Shown here: positions 40,179 through 49,954 of the stretch, one piece after another | Position numbering within the stretch: the stretch's first letter is position 1 | How the letters are laid out: each line of letters opens with the position of its first letter | Assembly (NCBI RefSeq): GCF_029870955.1 | Contig: NZ_PGFQ01000001.1 | Coordinates: 2,604,001 to 2,668,000 of the forward strand | DNA length: 64,000 nt | Direction: 5' to 3' | Source: Sulfitobacter faviae | GTDB lineage: Bacteria > Pseudomonadota > Alphaproteobacteria > Rhodobacterales > Rhodobacteraceae | Program-made: the position numbers and the translations under genes | Notes under the pieces: generated by a model | What the model saw: the letters and a program-made list of their open reading frames with translations, nothing else | The model's database searches: none | What the model was told of the DNA's origin: nothing

Positions 40179-40207
40179 TTGACGGCGGCGCGCCCTCACC
40201 ATAGAAC
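40179..40207 (+). promoter_or_regulatory. Promoter of first tRNA-Asp
   Basis: TTGACG, exactly 17 bases, TAGAAC; the tRNA begins 37 bases after the -10. Confidence 0.7.
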
Positions 40208-40244
40208 ACGCAAACGCTCCGGGGCGACCTGGAGAGTGCAGCGG

Positions 40245-40321
40245 GCGGTTGTAGCTCAGTTGGTTAGAGTACCGGCCTGTCACGCCGGGGGTCGCGGGTT
40301 CGAGCCCCGTCAACCGCGCCA
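40245..40321 (+). tRNA. tRNA-Asp (GTC), copy 1
   Basis: GCGGTTG acceptor, anticodon loop CTGTCAC giving GTC, T-arm CGGGTTCGAGCCCCG, discriminator G as in Asp tRNAs, encoded CCA. Identical in sequence to copy 2 about 230 bases on. Confidence 0.96.
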
Positions 40322-40330
40322 CCGCTGCCT

Positions 40331-40361
40331 GAAAAGGGGACCTCTCTGAGGTCCCTTTTTT
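40331..40361 (+). terminator. Terminator between the two tRNA-Asp genes
   Basis: GGGACCT, 5-base loop CTCTG, AGGTCCC followed by TTTTTT; 10 bases after the first tRNA-Asp. Confidence 0.85.
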
Positions 40362-40432
40362 CATTTCCAATCCCCTTAAAATGCCGCGCAAAAACTTCTT
40401 TTGAGAAAGCGCATTTTCTCGCGCGAATGCGC

Positions 40433-40461
40433 TTGACGCCCCGCGCCCCGTGGCCTATTCC
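40433..40461 (+). promoter_or_regulatory. Promoter of second tRNA-Asp
   Basis: TTGACG, exactly 17 bases, TATTCC, followed 11 bases later by the tRNA. The two Asp tRNAs therefore have separate promoters and a terminator between them. Confidence 0.65.
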
Positions 40462-40472
40462 GCCCACATCGC

Positions 40473-40549
40473 GCGGTTGTAGCTCAGTTGGTTAGAGTAC
40501 CGGCCTGTCACGCCGGGGGTCGCGGGTTCGAGCCCCGTCAACCGCGCCA
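40473..40549 (+). tRNA. tRNA-Asp (GTC), copy 2
   Basis: Same 77-base sequence and anticodon GTC as copy 1, with encoded CCA. Confidence 0.96.
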
Positions 40550-40675
40550 CTTTCCCCCTCTATTTCGTAACGTGCAGGCGCTAAGCCCTAGTTCGCGCAG
40601 GCTTATTCAGCCCTGCCTCTTGAGGCTCAACCAATGGAATAGGTGGCGACCGGGCAGGCCCGATCGCCAATCTGC

Positions 40676-42046
40676 TCAGGTCAGCGCATCAATGATGCGC
40701 GCCCAGGAGCGGATGCCTTTGTGAAAACTCTCCATGTCGTATTTCTCGTTCGGGGAGTGGATTTGATCGTCATCCTTGCCGAAACCGATCAGCATCGGCT
40801 CGGTCCCGAGAATCTTCTGAAAATGCCCGGCAATCGGAATCGAGCCACCACAGCCGATATAGGCCGCAGGCACCTGCCATTCGTCGCTCAGCGCTTGGCG
40901 GGCGGGTTCGAACATCGCATGGCCAATGTCCACCCCCGAGGCTTGGCTGGCGCCGTGGCCTGAGAATTCGACCGTGCAGTCTTCGGGCAGCATCTCAGCC
41001 ACCATCTTGCGGAAGTTCTCACGGATGGCGAGCGGGTCCTGCGTGCCGACGAGGCGGAAGCTGATCTTGGCATGCGCCTCGGAGGGCAGCACCGTTTTAA
41101 AGCCATCGCCGGTATAGCCGCCCCAGATGCCGTTGACCTCACAAGTCGGGCGCGACCAGATCATCTCAAGCGGGGTGCGGTCCTGCTCGCCCGCCGGTTT
41201 GCTGAGACCCACGTCGCCGAGGAAGGCGCTATGGTCAAAGGCGAGGCCCTGCCACTGCGCTTCCAGATCCTCGGGCAGGTCCGGCACGCCGTCATAGAAG
41301 TCGGGGATGGTGATGCGGCCTTCGTCGTCATGCAGCGCGGCGATCACCTTGCTTAGCGCGCGGATCGGGTTCATCGAAATGCCGCCATACATGCCCGAAT
41401 GCAGGTCTTTCGACGGCGCAGTGACGGTCAGCTCTTCGCCCAAAAGCCCACGCAGCATGGTGACGATGGCGGGGGTCTTGCTTTCGAACAGCCCGGTGTC
41501 GCAGATCATCGCCACATCGGCTTTCAATTCCTCCGCGTTCTCCTCCATAAATGGGACGAGGGAGGGGGAGCCGGATTCCTCTTCGCCTTCGAGGAAGAAG
41601 GTGATGCGGCAGGGCCAATCGCCTTTCACCTCTTTCCACGCGCGCAGGGCTTCGATGATGGTCATCAACTGGCCCTTGTCGTCGGCGGCCCCGCGGCCCC
41701 GGATCACGCGGCCCTTCTCCGTCTCCTCAACCGCCGGATCGAAGGGATCGCGGTCCCAAAGGTTCAGCGGGTCGACCGGCTGCACGTCATAGTGGCCATA
41801 GAACAGCAGATGCGGCTTGCCTTCGCCCACATGGCCCACGACCATCGGATGCCCCGGTGTGGCGCGTTTTTCGGCGTCGACGCCCATGGATGTAAGGTCG
41901 GCCACCAGCCAATCGGCGGCGCGGTCGCAATCGGCCTTATAGGCCGGATCGGTCGAGATTGACGGGATGCGCAGCAGGTCCAACAGACGGTCGGTGGCGG
42001 CGGGCAGATCGTTGTCGATCCGGGCGAGAACATCGTCGAGGGACAT
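40676..42046 (-). CDS. M20-family metallopeptidase (dipeptidase-like)
   Basis: 456 residues with the M20 zinc peptidase layout: FYGHYDVQPVDP (metal His and Asp), GRGAADDKGQLM (bridging Asp), FFLEGEEESGSPSL (catalytic Glu-Glu) and a dimerisation lid around residues 190-320. It belongs to the M20/M25/M40 dipeptidase branch (CNDP-like). It is cytoplasmic, since no signal peptide is visible. The start is MSLDDVLARIDNDLPAATDRLLDLL. Confidence 0.93.
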   Translation of the reverse strand: MSLDDVLARIDNDLPAATDRLLDLLRIPSISTDPAYKADCDRAADWLVADLTSMGVDAEKRATPGHPMVVGHVGEGKPHLLFYGHYDVQPVDPLNLWDRDPFDPAVEETEKGRVIRGRGAADDKGQLMTIIEALRAWKEVKGDWPCRITFFLEGEEESGSPSLVPFMEENAEELKADVAMICDTGLFESKTPAIVTMLRGLLGEELTVTAPSKDLHSGMYGGISMNPIRALSKVIAALHDDEGRITIPDFYDGVPDLPEDLEAQWQGLAFDHSAFLGDVGLSKPAGEQDRTPLEMIWSRPTCEVNGIWGGYTGDGFKTVLPSEAHAKISFRLVGTQDPLAIRENFRKMVAEMLPEDCTVEFSGHGASQASGVDIGHAMFEPARQALSDEWQVPAAYIGCGGSIPIAGHFQKILGTEPMLIGFGKDDDQIHSPNEKYDMESFHKGIRSWARIIDALT

Positions 42047-42127
42047 GGGTATAATTCCTTGCGCTTGTGAATTTGGCGCGAAGGTATCAGGCGGGGAGGG
42101 CGTGTCCAGTGGCCGCAGGTCCAGCGT

Positions 42128-43269
42128 TCAGAAGGTAAGCGAGAGGCGGCTGCCCTCGGGGTAAGCTGGCTGTCGACCTGCGCATTCAACTGCGACGCCG
42201 CCGCCGCCATCAAGGTCTGCCCAATGCTGTCGGCCCGCCCTTTGCCCTCGTTCGCGGCCCCGATGCCATCGTCTTTGCACTCAAGGTGGAAATGCCCGTC
42301 CCGCAGGCTGAGGTCGATTTCGATATGGCCGGGCGTGCCATCCGGGAAGGCGTGTTTGATGGAATTGGCGGCAAACTCGCTAATGATCAGCCCCAAGGAC
42401 GAAGCCGTGCTGGATCGTAGGGTCACAGGGTCCGACCGGTAGCTGATTTTGACATGCCCCGGTGCGGTTTCCTGCAAAAGCTCCAGGACCCTGTCGAGGT
42501 ATTTGCCCGCATCGACCTCATCGCGCCCCTGTCCGGTTTGCAGCTCCCCATGCAGGGTTGCCATGGCGTTGACCCGGCGCTGAATGCCGTTCAGCACATT
42601 GACCGTGGTCGTGTCCTCCAATTGCCGGGTGTGCAGCCGAACCATGGCCGACAGTGTCTGGAGCGAATTTTTGACCCGGTGGTCGGCCTCGCTCATCAGA
42701 ACGGCTTGGCTGCGCAGGGAAAGGCGCAGGTCGAGCTGTTTCATCACCTGACGGGATAAGACAGAGATCGCCTTACGTTGCAGCGCGGTCAGCCTGCGGG
42801 GTTTGGTGTCGAGGATGCACAGCGTGCCAAGCGGCAGCCCGTTGGACGCAATCAGCAGGGCACCTGCATAAAACCGCAGCCCGTCGCCTGCGGTGCAGAG
42901 CGGGTTGTCGGCCATGCGCGGGTCTTTCAGCGTGTCGGGAATTTCGACAAAGAGCTCTTCCAGAATCGCATGAGAGCAGAGCGAGGTTTCGAGCGGCGTC
43001 TCTCGCGCACCCAGACCCACTTCGGCCTTGAACCACTGGCGGTCCTTGTCGATCAGGTTGATCACTGAAATCGGCGCGTCACAGATCTCAGCCGCAAGCT
43101 CGACGATCTCGTCGAACTCCTCCTCGCGCGGGGTGTCGAGAATCTCGTAATTATACAGCGTCCGCAGGCGCTGGTCCTGCTGGGGATGTGGATTGGCGCG
43201 CAAAACAAACTGCCCTTTCTGGGTTGGTCCTTTGGAAACATGAAAGCGGCTGGCAATACAAGCGAACAA
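42128..43269 (-). pseudogene. GAF-domain sensor histidine kinase (HisKA_2/HWE-type), frame broken by one missing base
   Basis: An N-terminal GAF domain (about 30-175; RLRTLYNYEILDTPREEEFDEIVELA and HAILEELFVEIPDT), a phosphoacceptor segment SEADHRVKNSLQTLSAMVRLHTRQLED (His in DHRVKN), and a HATPase domain (SLGLIISEFAANSIKHAFPDGTPG, then CKDDGIG). The end is lost after SQLTP; one extra C (plus-strand GGGG at 42158-42161) restores SQLTPEGSRLSLTF and a stop, 380 residues. Such kinases sense light, stress or ligands; no response regulator is adjacent. The exact start is uncertain. Confidence 0.82.
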
Positions 43270-43425
43270 TCTTAAATCGAGCGTAGAACGCGCAGCGCCT
43301 GCGACAGTTCGCCCCGCAAAGGGGCCGGGATAAGAGATTGAAGCTTCGGCTTTGGATCTGTAATCATTCTAAAAGCTGAATATGGAGGGGCCTCCTCCTG
43401 TTCGCGCCAAAAGATGGAGACGCGC

Positions 43426-44649
43426 ATGGACTATAACGAGAAGCTCGACGCGGCGATTGCGCGCCTGCATGACGAAGGACGCTACCGGACCTTCATCGAC
43501 ATCGAGCGTCGCAATGGTCAGTTCCCCCATGCCGTCTGGACCAAACCCGACGGGTCGCAGCAGGATATCACCGTTTGGTGCGGCAACGACTATCTGGGCA
43601 TGGGGCAGAACCCCGTGGTGATCGAAGCCATGGAAGAAGCGCTGCGCGCCACTGGCGCAGGCTCTGGCGGGACGCGCAACATCTCGGGCACGACGGTCTA
43701 TCACAAGCAGCTAGAGGCCGAACTGGCCGATTTGCATGGCAAGGAAGCGGCGCTGCTGTTCACCTCGGCCTATATCGCCAATGATGCCACGCTCTCGACC
43801 CTGCCCAAGCTGTTTCCGGGGCTGATCATCTATTCCGACGCGCTGAACCATGCCTCCATGATCGAAGGCGTGCGCCGCAATGGCGGGGCCAAGCGTATTT
43901 TCCGCCACAACGATGTCGCCCATCTGCGCGAATTGATGGAAGCGGATGACCCTGCCGCGCCCAAGCTGATCGCCTTTGAATCGATCTATTCGATGGACGG
44001 CGATTTCGGCCCCATCGAAGAGATCTGCGATCTGGCGGATGAATTCGGCGCGCTCACCTATATCGACGAGGTGCACGCGGTTGGCATGTACGGCCCGCGC
44101 GGGGCAGGGGTCGCCGAGCGTGACCGGCTGATGCACCGGCTCGACATCATCAACGGCACGCTGGCCAAAGCCTACGGCGTGATGGGCGGCTATATCGCCG
44201 CCTCGGCCAAGATGTGCGACGCGATCCGCTCCTATGCGCCGGGGTTCATCTTTACCACCTCGCTGCCGCCTGCCGTGGCTGCCGGGGCTGCGGCCTCGGT
44301 CGCCTATCTCAAACGCGCGCCCGAGCTGCGAGAGAAACACCAGCAGCAGGCCAAGGCGTTGAAGCTGCGGCTGAAGGGGCTGGGCCTGCCGATCATCGAT
44401 CATGGCAGCCACATCGTGCCCGTCATGGTGGGCAACCCGGTGCACACCAAGCTTCTGTCGGACATGCTGCTCGAAGATCACGGCATCTATGTTCAGCCCA
44501 TCAACTTCCCCACCGTGCCGCGCGGCACGGAGCGGTTGCGCTTCACGCCTTCGCCAGTCCATGGGCCCAAAGAGATGGACGCGCTTGTCCGGGGGATGGA
44601 CGTGCTTTGGTCGCATTGTGCGCTGAATCGTGCCGAAGCTGCGGGCTAA
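43426..44649 (+). CDS. hemA: 5-Aminolevulinate synthase
   Basis: Condenses glycine and succinyl-CoA to 5-aminolevulinate, the first step of heme in alphaproteobacteria. 407 residues, PLP enzyme with [25 protein letters not shown], the [13 protein letters not shown] stretch (cofactor Asp-His), and catalytic Lys in [13 protein letters not shown]. Start [22 protein letters not shown] at 43426 because it matches the family and GGAGA lies upstream; an in-frame ATG at 43414 would add four residues. Confidence 0.97.
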   Translation: MDYNEKLDAAIARLHDEGRYRTFIDIERRNGQFPHAVWTKPDGSQQDITVWCGNDYLGMGQNPVVIEAMEEALRATGAGSGGTRNISGTTVYHKQLEAELADLHGKEAALLFTSAYIANDATLSTLPKLFPGLIIYSDALNHASMIEGVRRNGGAKRIFRHNDVAHLRELMEADDPAAPKLIAFESIYSMDGDFGPIEEICDLADEFGALTYIDEVHAVGMYGPRGAGVAERDRLMHRLDIINGTLAKAYGVMGGYIAASAKMCDAIRSYAPGFIFTTSLPPAVAAGAAASVAYLKRAPELREKHQQQAKALKLRLKGLGLPIIDHGSHIVPVMVGNPVHTKLLSDMLLEDHGIYVQPINFPTVPRGTERLRFTPSPVHGPKEMDALVRGMDVLWSHCALNRAEAAG

Positions 44650-44682
44650 CGCAGCGCTATTCGTGTTTTCCGTTGTCTTGTG

Positions 44683-44708
44683 GTAGCCTTTTGTCAAGAA
44701 AAGGCTAC
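44683..44708 (+). terminator. Hairpin between hemA and the RodZ-like gene
   Basis: Perfect 10-bp stem (GTAGCCTTTT with AAAAGGCTAC, 6-base loop) 34 bases past the hemA stop; only a short T tract lies within it, so termination strength is unclear. Confidence 0.55.
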
Positions 44709-44769
44709 ATCCGAATCGTTGGGGCGTGTTTGGATCAAAGCTACAGGCTAACAGGGACAGGGCATATTG

Positions 44770-46071
44770 ATGATCGGGCGATGGGCCTCCAGAACCGCTG
44801 AGGACGAAACAGTCGAACCCAAAGGGTTCGATGCATTCGAATTGCGGTTGGGGGATGTCATGCGCGGCGAACGGGCCACGCTTGGTAAATCCCTGCTCGA
44901 CGTGCAGCGCGAATTGCGCATCAAAGCCTCCTATATCGCCGCTATCGAAAACTGTGATCCCGGCGCATTTGACACCCCCGGCTTCATCGCGGGCTATGTG
45001 CGCTCCTACGCGCGCTACCTCAATATGGACCCCGATCAGGCCTTTGCCGCCTTCTGCAAGGAATCCGGTTTCGCCGTGGCCCATGGCATGTCCGCCGAAG
45101 CCTCCGTCGTCAAAAAGCCGAGCTTTGAGGAACGCCGCAAGTCCCCGAAGGAAGACGATCTTTTCGCCCGGCCCAACACGCCCTTCGTGCCCACGGGAGA
45201 CGGGTTGCTCAGCCGGATTGAGCCGGGGGCGGTTGGCTCTTCGCTGGTGCTGATCGCGTTGATCTCGGCCATTGGTTTTGGCGGCTGGACCGTGCTGAAA
45301 GAGGTGCAGCGCGTGCAGGTGGCCCCGGTGGATCAGACCCCGATCGTGCTTTCCGATCTCGATCCGCTGGATGGGGCGCTGGCCAGCGCGCCTGACGCAG
45401 AAGACGATTCCGCCGCGCCGAAAAGCGTGGAAAGCCCCCGGGCCGAGGCGCTGGACCGGCTTTATCGCCCACAAGCGCTTGACGTGCCGGTGCTGGTGGC
45501 GCGTGACGCGCCGATTGCTTCCATCGACCCGCGCTCTGTCAGCAATTTCCCGACGCCGGACCGCCCCGATACCGCCGCGCAAGGCACCGTGGTCGCCGAG
45601 GCGGCGGAGGGTGATGACAGCATCACCAGCGCCATCGACGAGGCGGTGATGCTCGCCAATGCCGATACGGACTTGCCCAAACCACAGGTTGTGGAGCCTT
45701 TGGGAGAGAAAGTGCGCATGGTCGCCGCTTACCCCTCATGGGTGCGGGTGCGGGCGGCTGACGGTACAGTGATTTTCGAAGGCGTGATGAACAAGGGCGA
45801 CACATGGGATGTCCCCGTTACCGAAGAGCCGCCCTCCCTTCGGACGGGCGAATCCGGTGCGCTTTATTTCGCCATGGCGGATGGCTGTTTCGGCCCCGTG
45901 GGGCCGCGTGGGGCGGTGACCTCCAACGTGCCGCTCCACGCGCAGGCGCTGGCCGAGCTTTATGAGCCGGTCGATCCGACGGCGGAGCAATCGCTCAGCC
46001 GGATGTTTGCCGATCTCGAAGACTCGCTCGACCCCTCCGCTCTGGCGGCGATGCCCTGTCAGGGCAGCTAA
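44770..46071 (+). CDS. RodZ-like helix-turn-helix/DUF4115 membrane protein
   Basis: 433 residues. An N-terminal HTH_25 domain (FELRLGDVMRGERATLGKSLLDVQRELRIKASYIAAIE, then GFIAGYVRSYARYL), a single helix near residue 160 (SLVLIALISAIGFGGWTVL), and an extracytoplasmic C-terminal DUF4115 beta domain (PSWVRVRAADGTVIFEGVMNKGDTW, ALYFAMADG). This is the RodZ layout of cell-shape factors that tie MreB to the membrane. ATG at 44770; an in-frame TTG three bases earlier exists. It precedes ispG, as often. Confidence 0.88.
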   Translation: MIGRWASRTAEDETVEPKGFDAFELRLGDVMRGERATLGKSLLDVQRELRIKASYIAAIENCDPGAFDTPGFIAGYVRSYARYLNMDPDQAFAAFCKESGFAVAHGMSAEASVVKKPSFEERRKSPKEDDLFARPNTPFVPTGDGLLSRIEPGAVGSSLVLIALISAIGFGGWTVLKEVQRVQVAPVDQTPIVLSDLDPLDGALASAPDAEDDSAAPKSVESPRAEALDRLYRPQALDVPVLVARDAPIASIDPRSVSNFPTPDRPDTAAQGTVVAEAAEGDDSITSAIDEAVMLANADTDLPKPQVVEPLGEKVRMVAAYPSWVRVRAADGTVIFEGVMNKGDTWDVPVTEEPPSLRTGESGALYFAMADGCFGPVGPRGAVTSNVPLHAQALAELYEPVDPTAEQSLSRMFADLEDSLDPSALAAMPCQGS

Positions 46072-46158
46072 ACCCGCGGGCCGCCGCTTCCCATTGCACA
46101 TGAGGCCCCGGCTGAATAGGTAGGGGCCATAGCCCCTGATCCCGCGAAAGGTGTCTTC

Positions 46159-47283
46159 ATGTCGCTTCATTCCATTCGCCCTTGGCGCGATATTCCGCGT
46201 CGCAAGTCCCGGCAGATCATGGTGGGCAATGTGCCGGTGGGCGGTGATGCGCCGATCACCGTGCAGACCATGACGAATACGCTGACCACCGATGTCGCCG
46301 CCACCATCGCACAGGTCCAAGCCGCCGCCGACGCGGGCGCCGATATCGTGCGCGTCTCGGTCCCGGATGAGGACTCCTCCAAAGCCCTGCGTGAGATCGT
46401 TCCCGAAGTATCGGTGCCCATCGTTGCGGACATCCACTTTCACTACAAGCGCGGGATTGAAGCCGCCGAGGCCGGTGCCGCTTGTCTGCGCATCAACCCG
46501 GGCAACATCGGCGATGAAAAGCGGGTGCGCGAGGTCATCAAAGCCGCCCGGGACCACAATTGCTCAATCCGCATCGGCGTGAACGCGGGCTCGCTGGAGC
46601 GGCATTTGCTGGAGAAATACGGCGAGCCATGCCCCGATGCGATGGTCGAAAGCGGGCTGGATCACATCAAAATCCTGCAAGACAACGATTTCCACGAGTT
46701 CAAGATTTCCTGCAAAGCCTCGGACGTCTTCATGGCCGCGGCGGCCTACCAACAGCTCGCCGATGCCACCGACGCGCCCATCCACCTTGGCATCACCGAG
46801 GCGGGCGGGCTGATGTCGGGCACGATCAAATCGGCCATCGGTCTGGGCAACCTTTTGTGGAGCGGTATCGGTGATACGATCCGCGTTTCCCTCTCCGCCG
46901 ATCCGGTGGAAGAGGTGAAGGTCGGTTATGAGATTCTCAAATCCCTCGGGCTGCGGCACCGTGGGGTGAACATCATCTCCTGCCCCTCCTGCGCACGGCA
47001 GGGGTTCGACGTGATCAAAACCGTTGAGACCTTGGAGAAACGGCTGGAGCATATCAAGACGCCGATGAGCCTGTCGATCATCGGCTGCGTGGTGAACGGC
47101 CCCGGCGAGGCGCTGATGACCGATGTGGGCTTTACCGGTGGCGGGGCCGGGTCTGGCATGGTCTATCTGGCGGGCAAACAAAGCCATAAGCTCGGCAATG
47201 AAGGTATGATTGATCATATTGTCGAGCAGGTTGAGGAACGCGCGGCGCAGATTGAGGCTGAGGCGGTGAAGGCGGCTGAGTAG
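46159..47283 (+). CDS. ispG: (E)-4-hydroxy-3-methylbut-2-enyl-diphosphate synthase
   Basis: Penultimate MEP-pathway enzyme making HMBPP. 374 residues with the N-terminal [24 protein letters not shown] barrel, the C-terminal domain with 4Fe-4S ligands [10 protein letters not shown] and [10 protein letters not shown], typical for flavodoxin/ferredoxin-dependent bacterial IspG. MEP isoprenoid synthesis fits a proteobacterium. Confidence 0.97.
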   Translation: MSLHSIRPWRDIPRRKSRQIMVGNVPVGGDAPITVQTMTNTLTTDVAATIAQVQAAADAGADIVRVSVPDEDSSKALREIVPEVSVPIVADIHFHYKRGIEAAEAGAACLRINPGNIGDEKRVREVIKAARDHNCSIRIGVNAGSLERHLLEKYGEPCPDAMVESGLDHIKILQDNDFHEFKISCKASDVFMAAAAYQQLADATDAPIHLGITEAGGLMSGTIKSAIGLGNLLWSGIGDTIRVSLSADPVEEVKVGYEILKSLGLRHRGVNIISCPSCARQGFDVIKTVETLEKRLEHIKTPMSLSIIGCVVNGPGEALMTDVGFTGGGAGSGMVYLAGKQSHKLGNEGMIDHIVEQVEERAAQIEAEAVKAAE

Positions 47284-47440
47284 GTTGGGGGCTGGTCCGC
47301 TTGGGCTGCGTTGGTTGAGAGGCTGCGCAGAGGTATTTTTAAAAGGATGAAGATGAGGGGGAAGCGCGTGAGCCGGGAGGTTGGCGCGCTTTGTCTTTTG
47401 GAGGAAGTTTTTATTAATCAGTGGGTTGGGGGGGGCGTCT

Positions 47441-47905
47441 TCACCTTGTTTGGGGTGAGATGTTTTTCGAGGACGATGGGGGCATGTGGCCGTTGAGGAT
47501 CATTTCGGGCAGCACGTAGAAGGGGGCGTCGGTGAGCCCTAGGGCGGCGGCCCAGCGGGCGGGCTGGGGGTGGCTGAGATCGTGTTGGATGAAGGTGATG
47601 TCGTAACGCTTTGTGATTGCGGTCAATTCTTTGGCGGCGGCAGCGCAGGTCTCGCAGTCTACTGCGGTGGAAAGCGCGATGGGGTGGCCTGCCAGAAGGT
47701 CAGGAGCGAGCTGTTCGAGCAGAGACAGGTCGTTTTGGATATGCCGTTGCATCTGCGTTGGGCCGGCCAGCGCTTTGGCGATGACATCGCCATTGGCGAC
47801 GATCGCGGCGCGGAGTTCGGTTTCAAACGCATCACGCGCGGTCGGTTCATCGGCCCCGGCGGGCTGGGCCAGCGCGAGCGCGGCCAAGACTGCCGGGGCG
47901 CGCAT
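47441..47905 (-). CDS. Exported thioredoxin-fold protein with a CxxC motif
   Basis: 154 residues with a signal-like start (MRAPAVLAALALAQPAGADE), and a thioredoxin-like half with the motif VDCETCAAAAKELTAITKRYDITFIQHDL (C-x-x-C) followed by a cis-Pro-like region TDAPFYVLPEMILNG. It lies two bases from the DsbA-family gene in the same direction, so it may be its partner. The end, HMPPSSSKNISPQTR, looks odd; a missing C in the CCCCC at about 47479 would give PPIVLEKHLTPNKVK and 162 residues. I cannot decide which is right. Confidence 0.65.
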   Translation of the reverse strand: MRAPAVLAALALAQPAGADEPTARDAFETELRAAIVANGDVIAKALAGPTQMQRHIQNDLSLLEQLAPDLLAGHPIALSTAVDCETCAAAAKELTAITKRYDITFIQHDLSHPQPARWAAALGLTDAPFYVLPEMILNGHMPPSSSKNISPQTR

Positions 47906-47907
47906 TT

Positions 47908-48657
47908 TTAGCCGCGCTTTTCTTCCACCAGTGCCATCATTTGATCATAGGGCAGGTAGCCGCGCAGCATTTCGTCTTGCATGACGAAGGTGGGGGTGCC
48001 GGTGATTTGCAGCTTTTGGGCCAGCGCGCGGGTTTGGGCGATCTCTTGCGTGACCGCGTCGCTGTCCATCTCGGCCTCGATCGCTGCGACATCCAGATCG
48101 AAGCTTTCGCCCAAGCGGCGCAGGGCGGGGAGGGTGACCGCTCCGTTGAAGGCCATCAGCGCATCGTTCAGTTGTTTGTAAGCGTCATCGCCCGCGACCT
48201 GTTTGGTCGCCACGGCAAAGCGCGAGGCCAGCAGCGATTGCTCGCCAAGGATCGGGAACTCTTTGACGATCAGTTTGATGTTGCCGTCCGTTTCCAGCAG
48301 TTTGGCCACTTCGCCATGGGCGCGTTTGCAGTAGCCGCAGCGGTAGTCGAGGAATTCGACCAGCGTGATGTCCCCCTCCGGGTTGCCGCCGACCCAAGAG
48401 TAGCCATCGTCGAAAATCTCATCGGCATTGGCCGAGACCAGATCGAAATCCGCCTGCATCTGCGCTTGGGCCTGACGGTTTTGCATCTGCTCCACCGCTT
48501 GCAGGATGACTTCGGGGTTTTCCATCAGATAGGCGCGGACCTCGGCCCGGAACTGCGCGCGTTCGGCGTCCGTAAGCTCGGTCAGGTCCATCGCCCCGGC
48601 GGGAGCGGCAAGGGTGACTGCGCTGGCAAGGGCGGGGGCGAGGAGGCGGGCGAACAT
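47908..48657 (-). CDS. DsbA-family thiol:disulfide oxidoreductase
   Basis: 249 residues, signal peptide (MFARLLAPALASAVTLAAPAGA), a coiled N-terminal helix region and a DsbA domain with the CGYC motif in VEFLDYRCGYCKRAHGEVAK. The C-terminal half ends GTPTFVMQDEMLRGYLPYDQMM with the cis-Pro in TPTF. Likely a periplasmic oxidoreductase or isomerase of the DsbA/ScsC group. First gene of a two-gene unit with the CxxC protein. Confidence 0.9.
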   Translation of the reverse strand: MFARLLAPALASAVTLAAPAGAMDLTELTDAERAQFRAEVRAYLMENPEVILQAVEQMQNRQAQAQMQADFDLVSANADEIFDDGYSWVGGNPEGDITLVEFLDYRCGYCKRAHGEVAKLLETDGNIKLIVKEFPILGEQSLLASRFAVATKQVAGDDAYKQLNDALMAFNGAVTLPALRRLGESFDLDVAAIEAEMDSDAVTQEIAQTRALAQKLQITGTPTFVMQDEMLRGYLPYDQMMALVEEKRG

Positions 48658-48753
48658 GGGCGGTCCTTTCGGTAAAGCTGCGAAATAGGGGCCAAGGGTT
48701 GACGCCCGGCATCAGGCGCGGTGAAAGCACATGCCGACAGTAGGAGCAAGCCC

Positions 48754-49895
48754 ATGCGCAATTCAACCAGGTCCGCCGTTGATCCCTTTATCGTGATGGA
48801 CGTGATGCAGGCCGCCAGCGCCGCCGAGGAGGCGGGCCGTCACATCATTCATATGGAAGTTGGCCAGCCCGGCACAGGCGCGCCGAAGGGGGCGGCTCAG
48901 GCGCTGACCAAGGCGATGAGTGAGGGGGCTTTGGGCTATACCGTGGCGCTTGGCCTGCCTGCTTTGCGCGCGCGGATCGCGCAGATGTATGGCGAATGGT
49001 ATAACGTCGATCTCGATCCGGCGCGGGTGGTGATTACCCCCGGATCCTCGGGCGGGTTTTTGCTGGCTTTTACTGCGCTCTTCGATTCCGGGGATCGGGT
49101 GGGCATCGGGGCGCCGGGCTATCCCAGCTACCGTCAGATCCTGCGCGCCTTGGGGATGCAGCCCGTCGATCTGCCCGCCGCGCCGGAGAACAGATATCAG
49201 CCAGTCGCGGCGGATTTCGCAGGGCAAGACCTGCGCGGTTTGCTCGTGGCCTCCCCTGCCAATCCTTCGGGCACGATGCTCGACCGACCCGCCTTGACGG
49301 CGCTGACGGAGGCTTGTGCGGCCAATGACATGTCCTTCATTTCGGATGAGATTTATCACGGCATCGAATATGACAAGAAGGCCGTAACCGCGCTGGAGGT
49401 CACCGATGACTGCTATGTGATCAACTCCTTCTCGAAGTATTTCTCGATGACCGGCTGGCGCGTGGGTTGGATGGTGGTGCCCGAGGATCAGGTGCGCGTG
49501 GTCGAGCGGATCGCGCAGAACATGTTCATCTGCGCGCCCCATGCCAGCCAGATCGCCGCGCTGGCGGCGATGGACTGTGACGACGAATTGCAGGCCAATC
49601 TCGCGGCCTACCGCCGCAATCGCGACCTGATGATCACCGGTTTGCAAGAGGCGGGGTTTACCGACATCGCGCCGCCCGATGGGGCGTTTTACGTCTATGC
49701 CGATGTTTCGCGCTTTACCGATGACAGCCGCGCCTTTGCGGCGGAAATTCTGGAGAAGGCTGGCGTCGCCGTGACCCCCGGGCTCGATTTCGACCCGGCG
49801 CGGGGCATAAGACGCTGCGCTTTTCCTATGCGCGCAGCACGGCGGATATGGAGGAGGGCATCGCCCGGCTCAAAGCCTTCATGGCGGCGCGCTGA
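48754..49895 (+). pseudogene. Class I/II aminotransferase, frame broken by one missing base
   Basis: A PLP-dependent aminotransferase of the aspartate-aminotransferase branch. It has MEVGQPGTGAP, GYTVALGLPALR, the ASPANPSGTM stretch, SDEIYHGI and the PLP Lys in NSFSKYFSMTGWRVGW. The end is lost after DFDPARG; one G added to the GGGG at 49802-49805 gives ARGHKTLRFSYARSTADMEEGIARLKAFMAAR and a stop at 49895, 380 residues. AGGAG lies 8 bases before the ATG at 48754. The amino donor is not identifiable. Confidence 0.87.
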
Positions 49896-49954
49896 GCGCT
49901 GGTTTGGCCGCGCGGCAGGTGATAGAAGGGCGAAAACGGGCAGGGTGATCGATC

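Larger units (their letters stand above)
39853..40244. other. Gene-free 392-base stretch between tRNA-Val and tRNA-Asp
   Basis: No coding frame is convincing. It holds a tRNA-like 3' fragment and a hairpin near 39900-39961, and the promoter of the first tRNA-Asp at 40179-40207. Otherwise nothing recognisable. Confidence 0.55.

Noticed and set aside
43711..45582. A 623-codon minus-strand frame over hemA and the RodZ-like gene
   Set aside because: It is a shadow of two well supported genes, basic and repetitive in composition, without an RBS or known motif.
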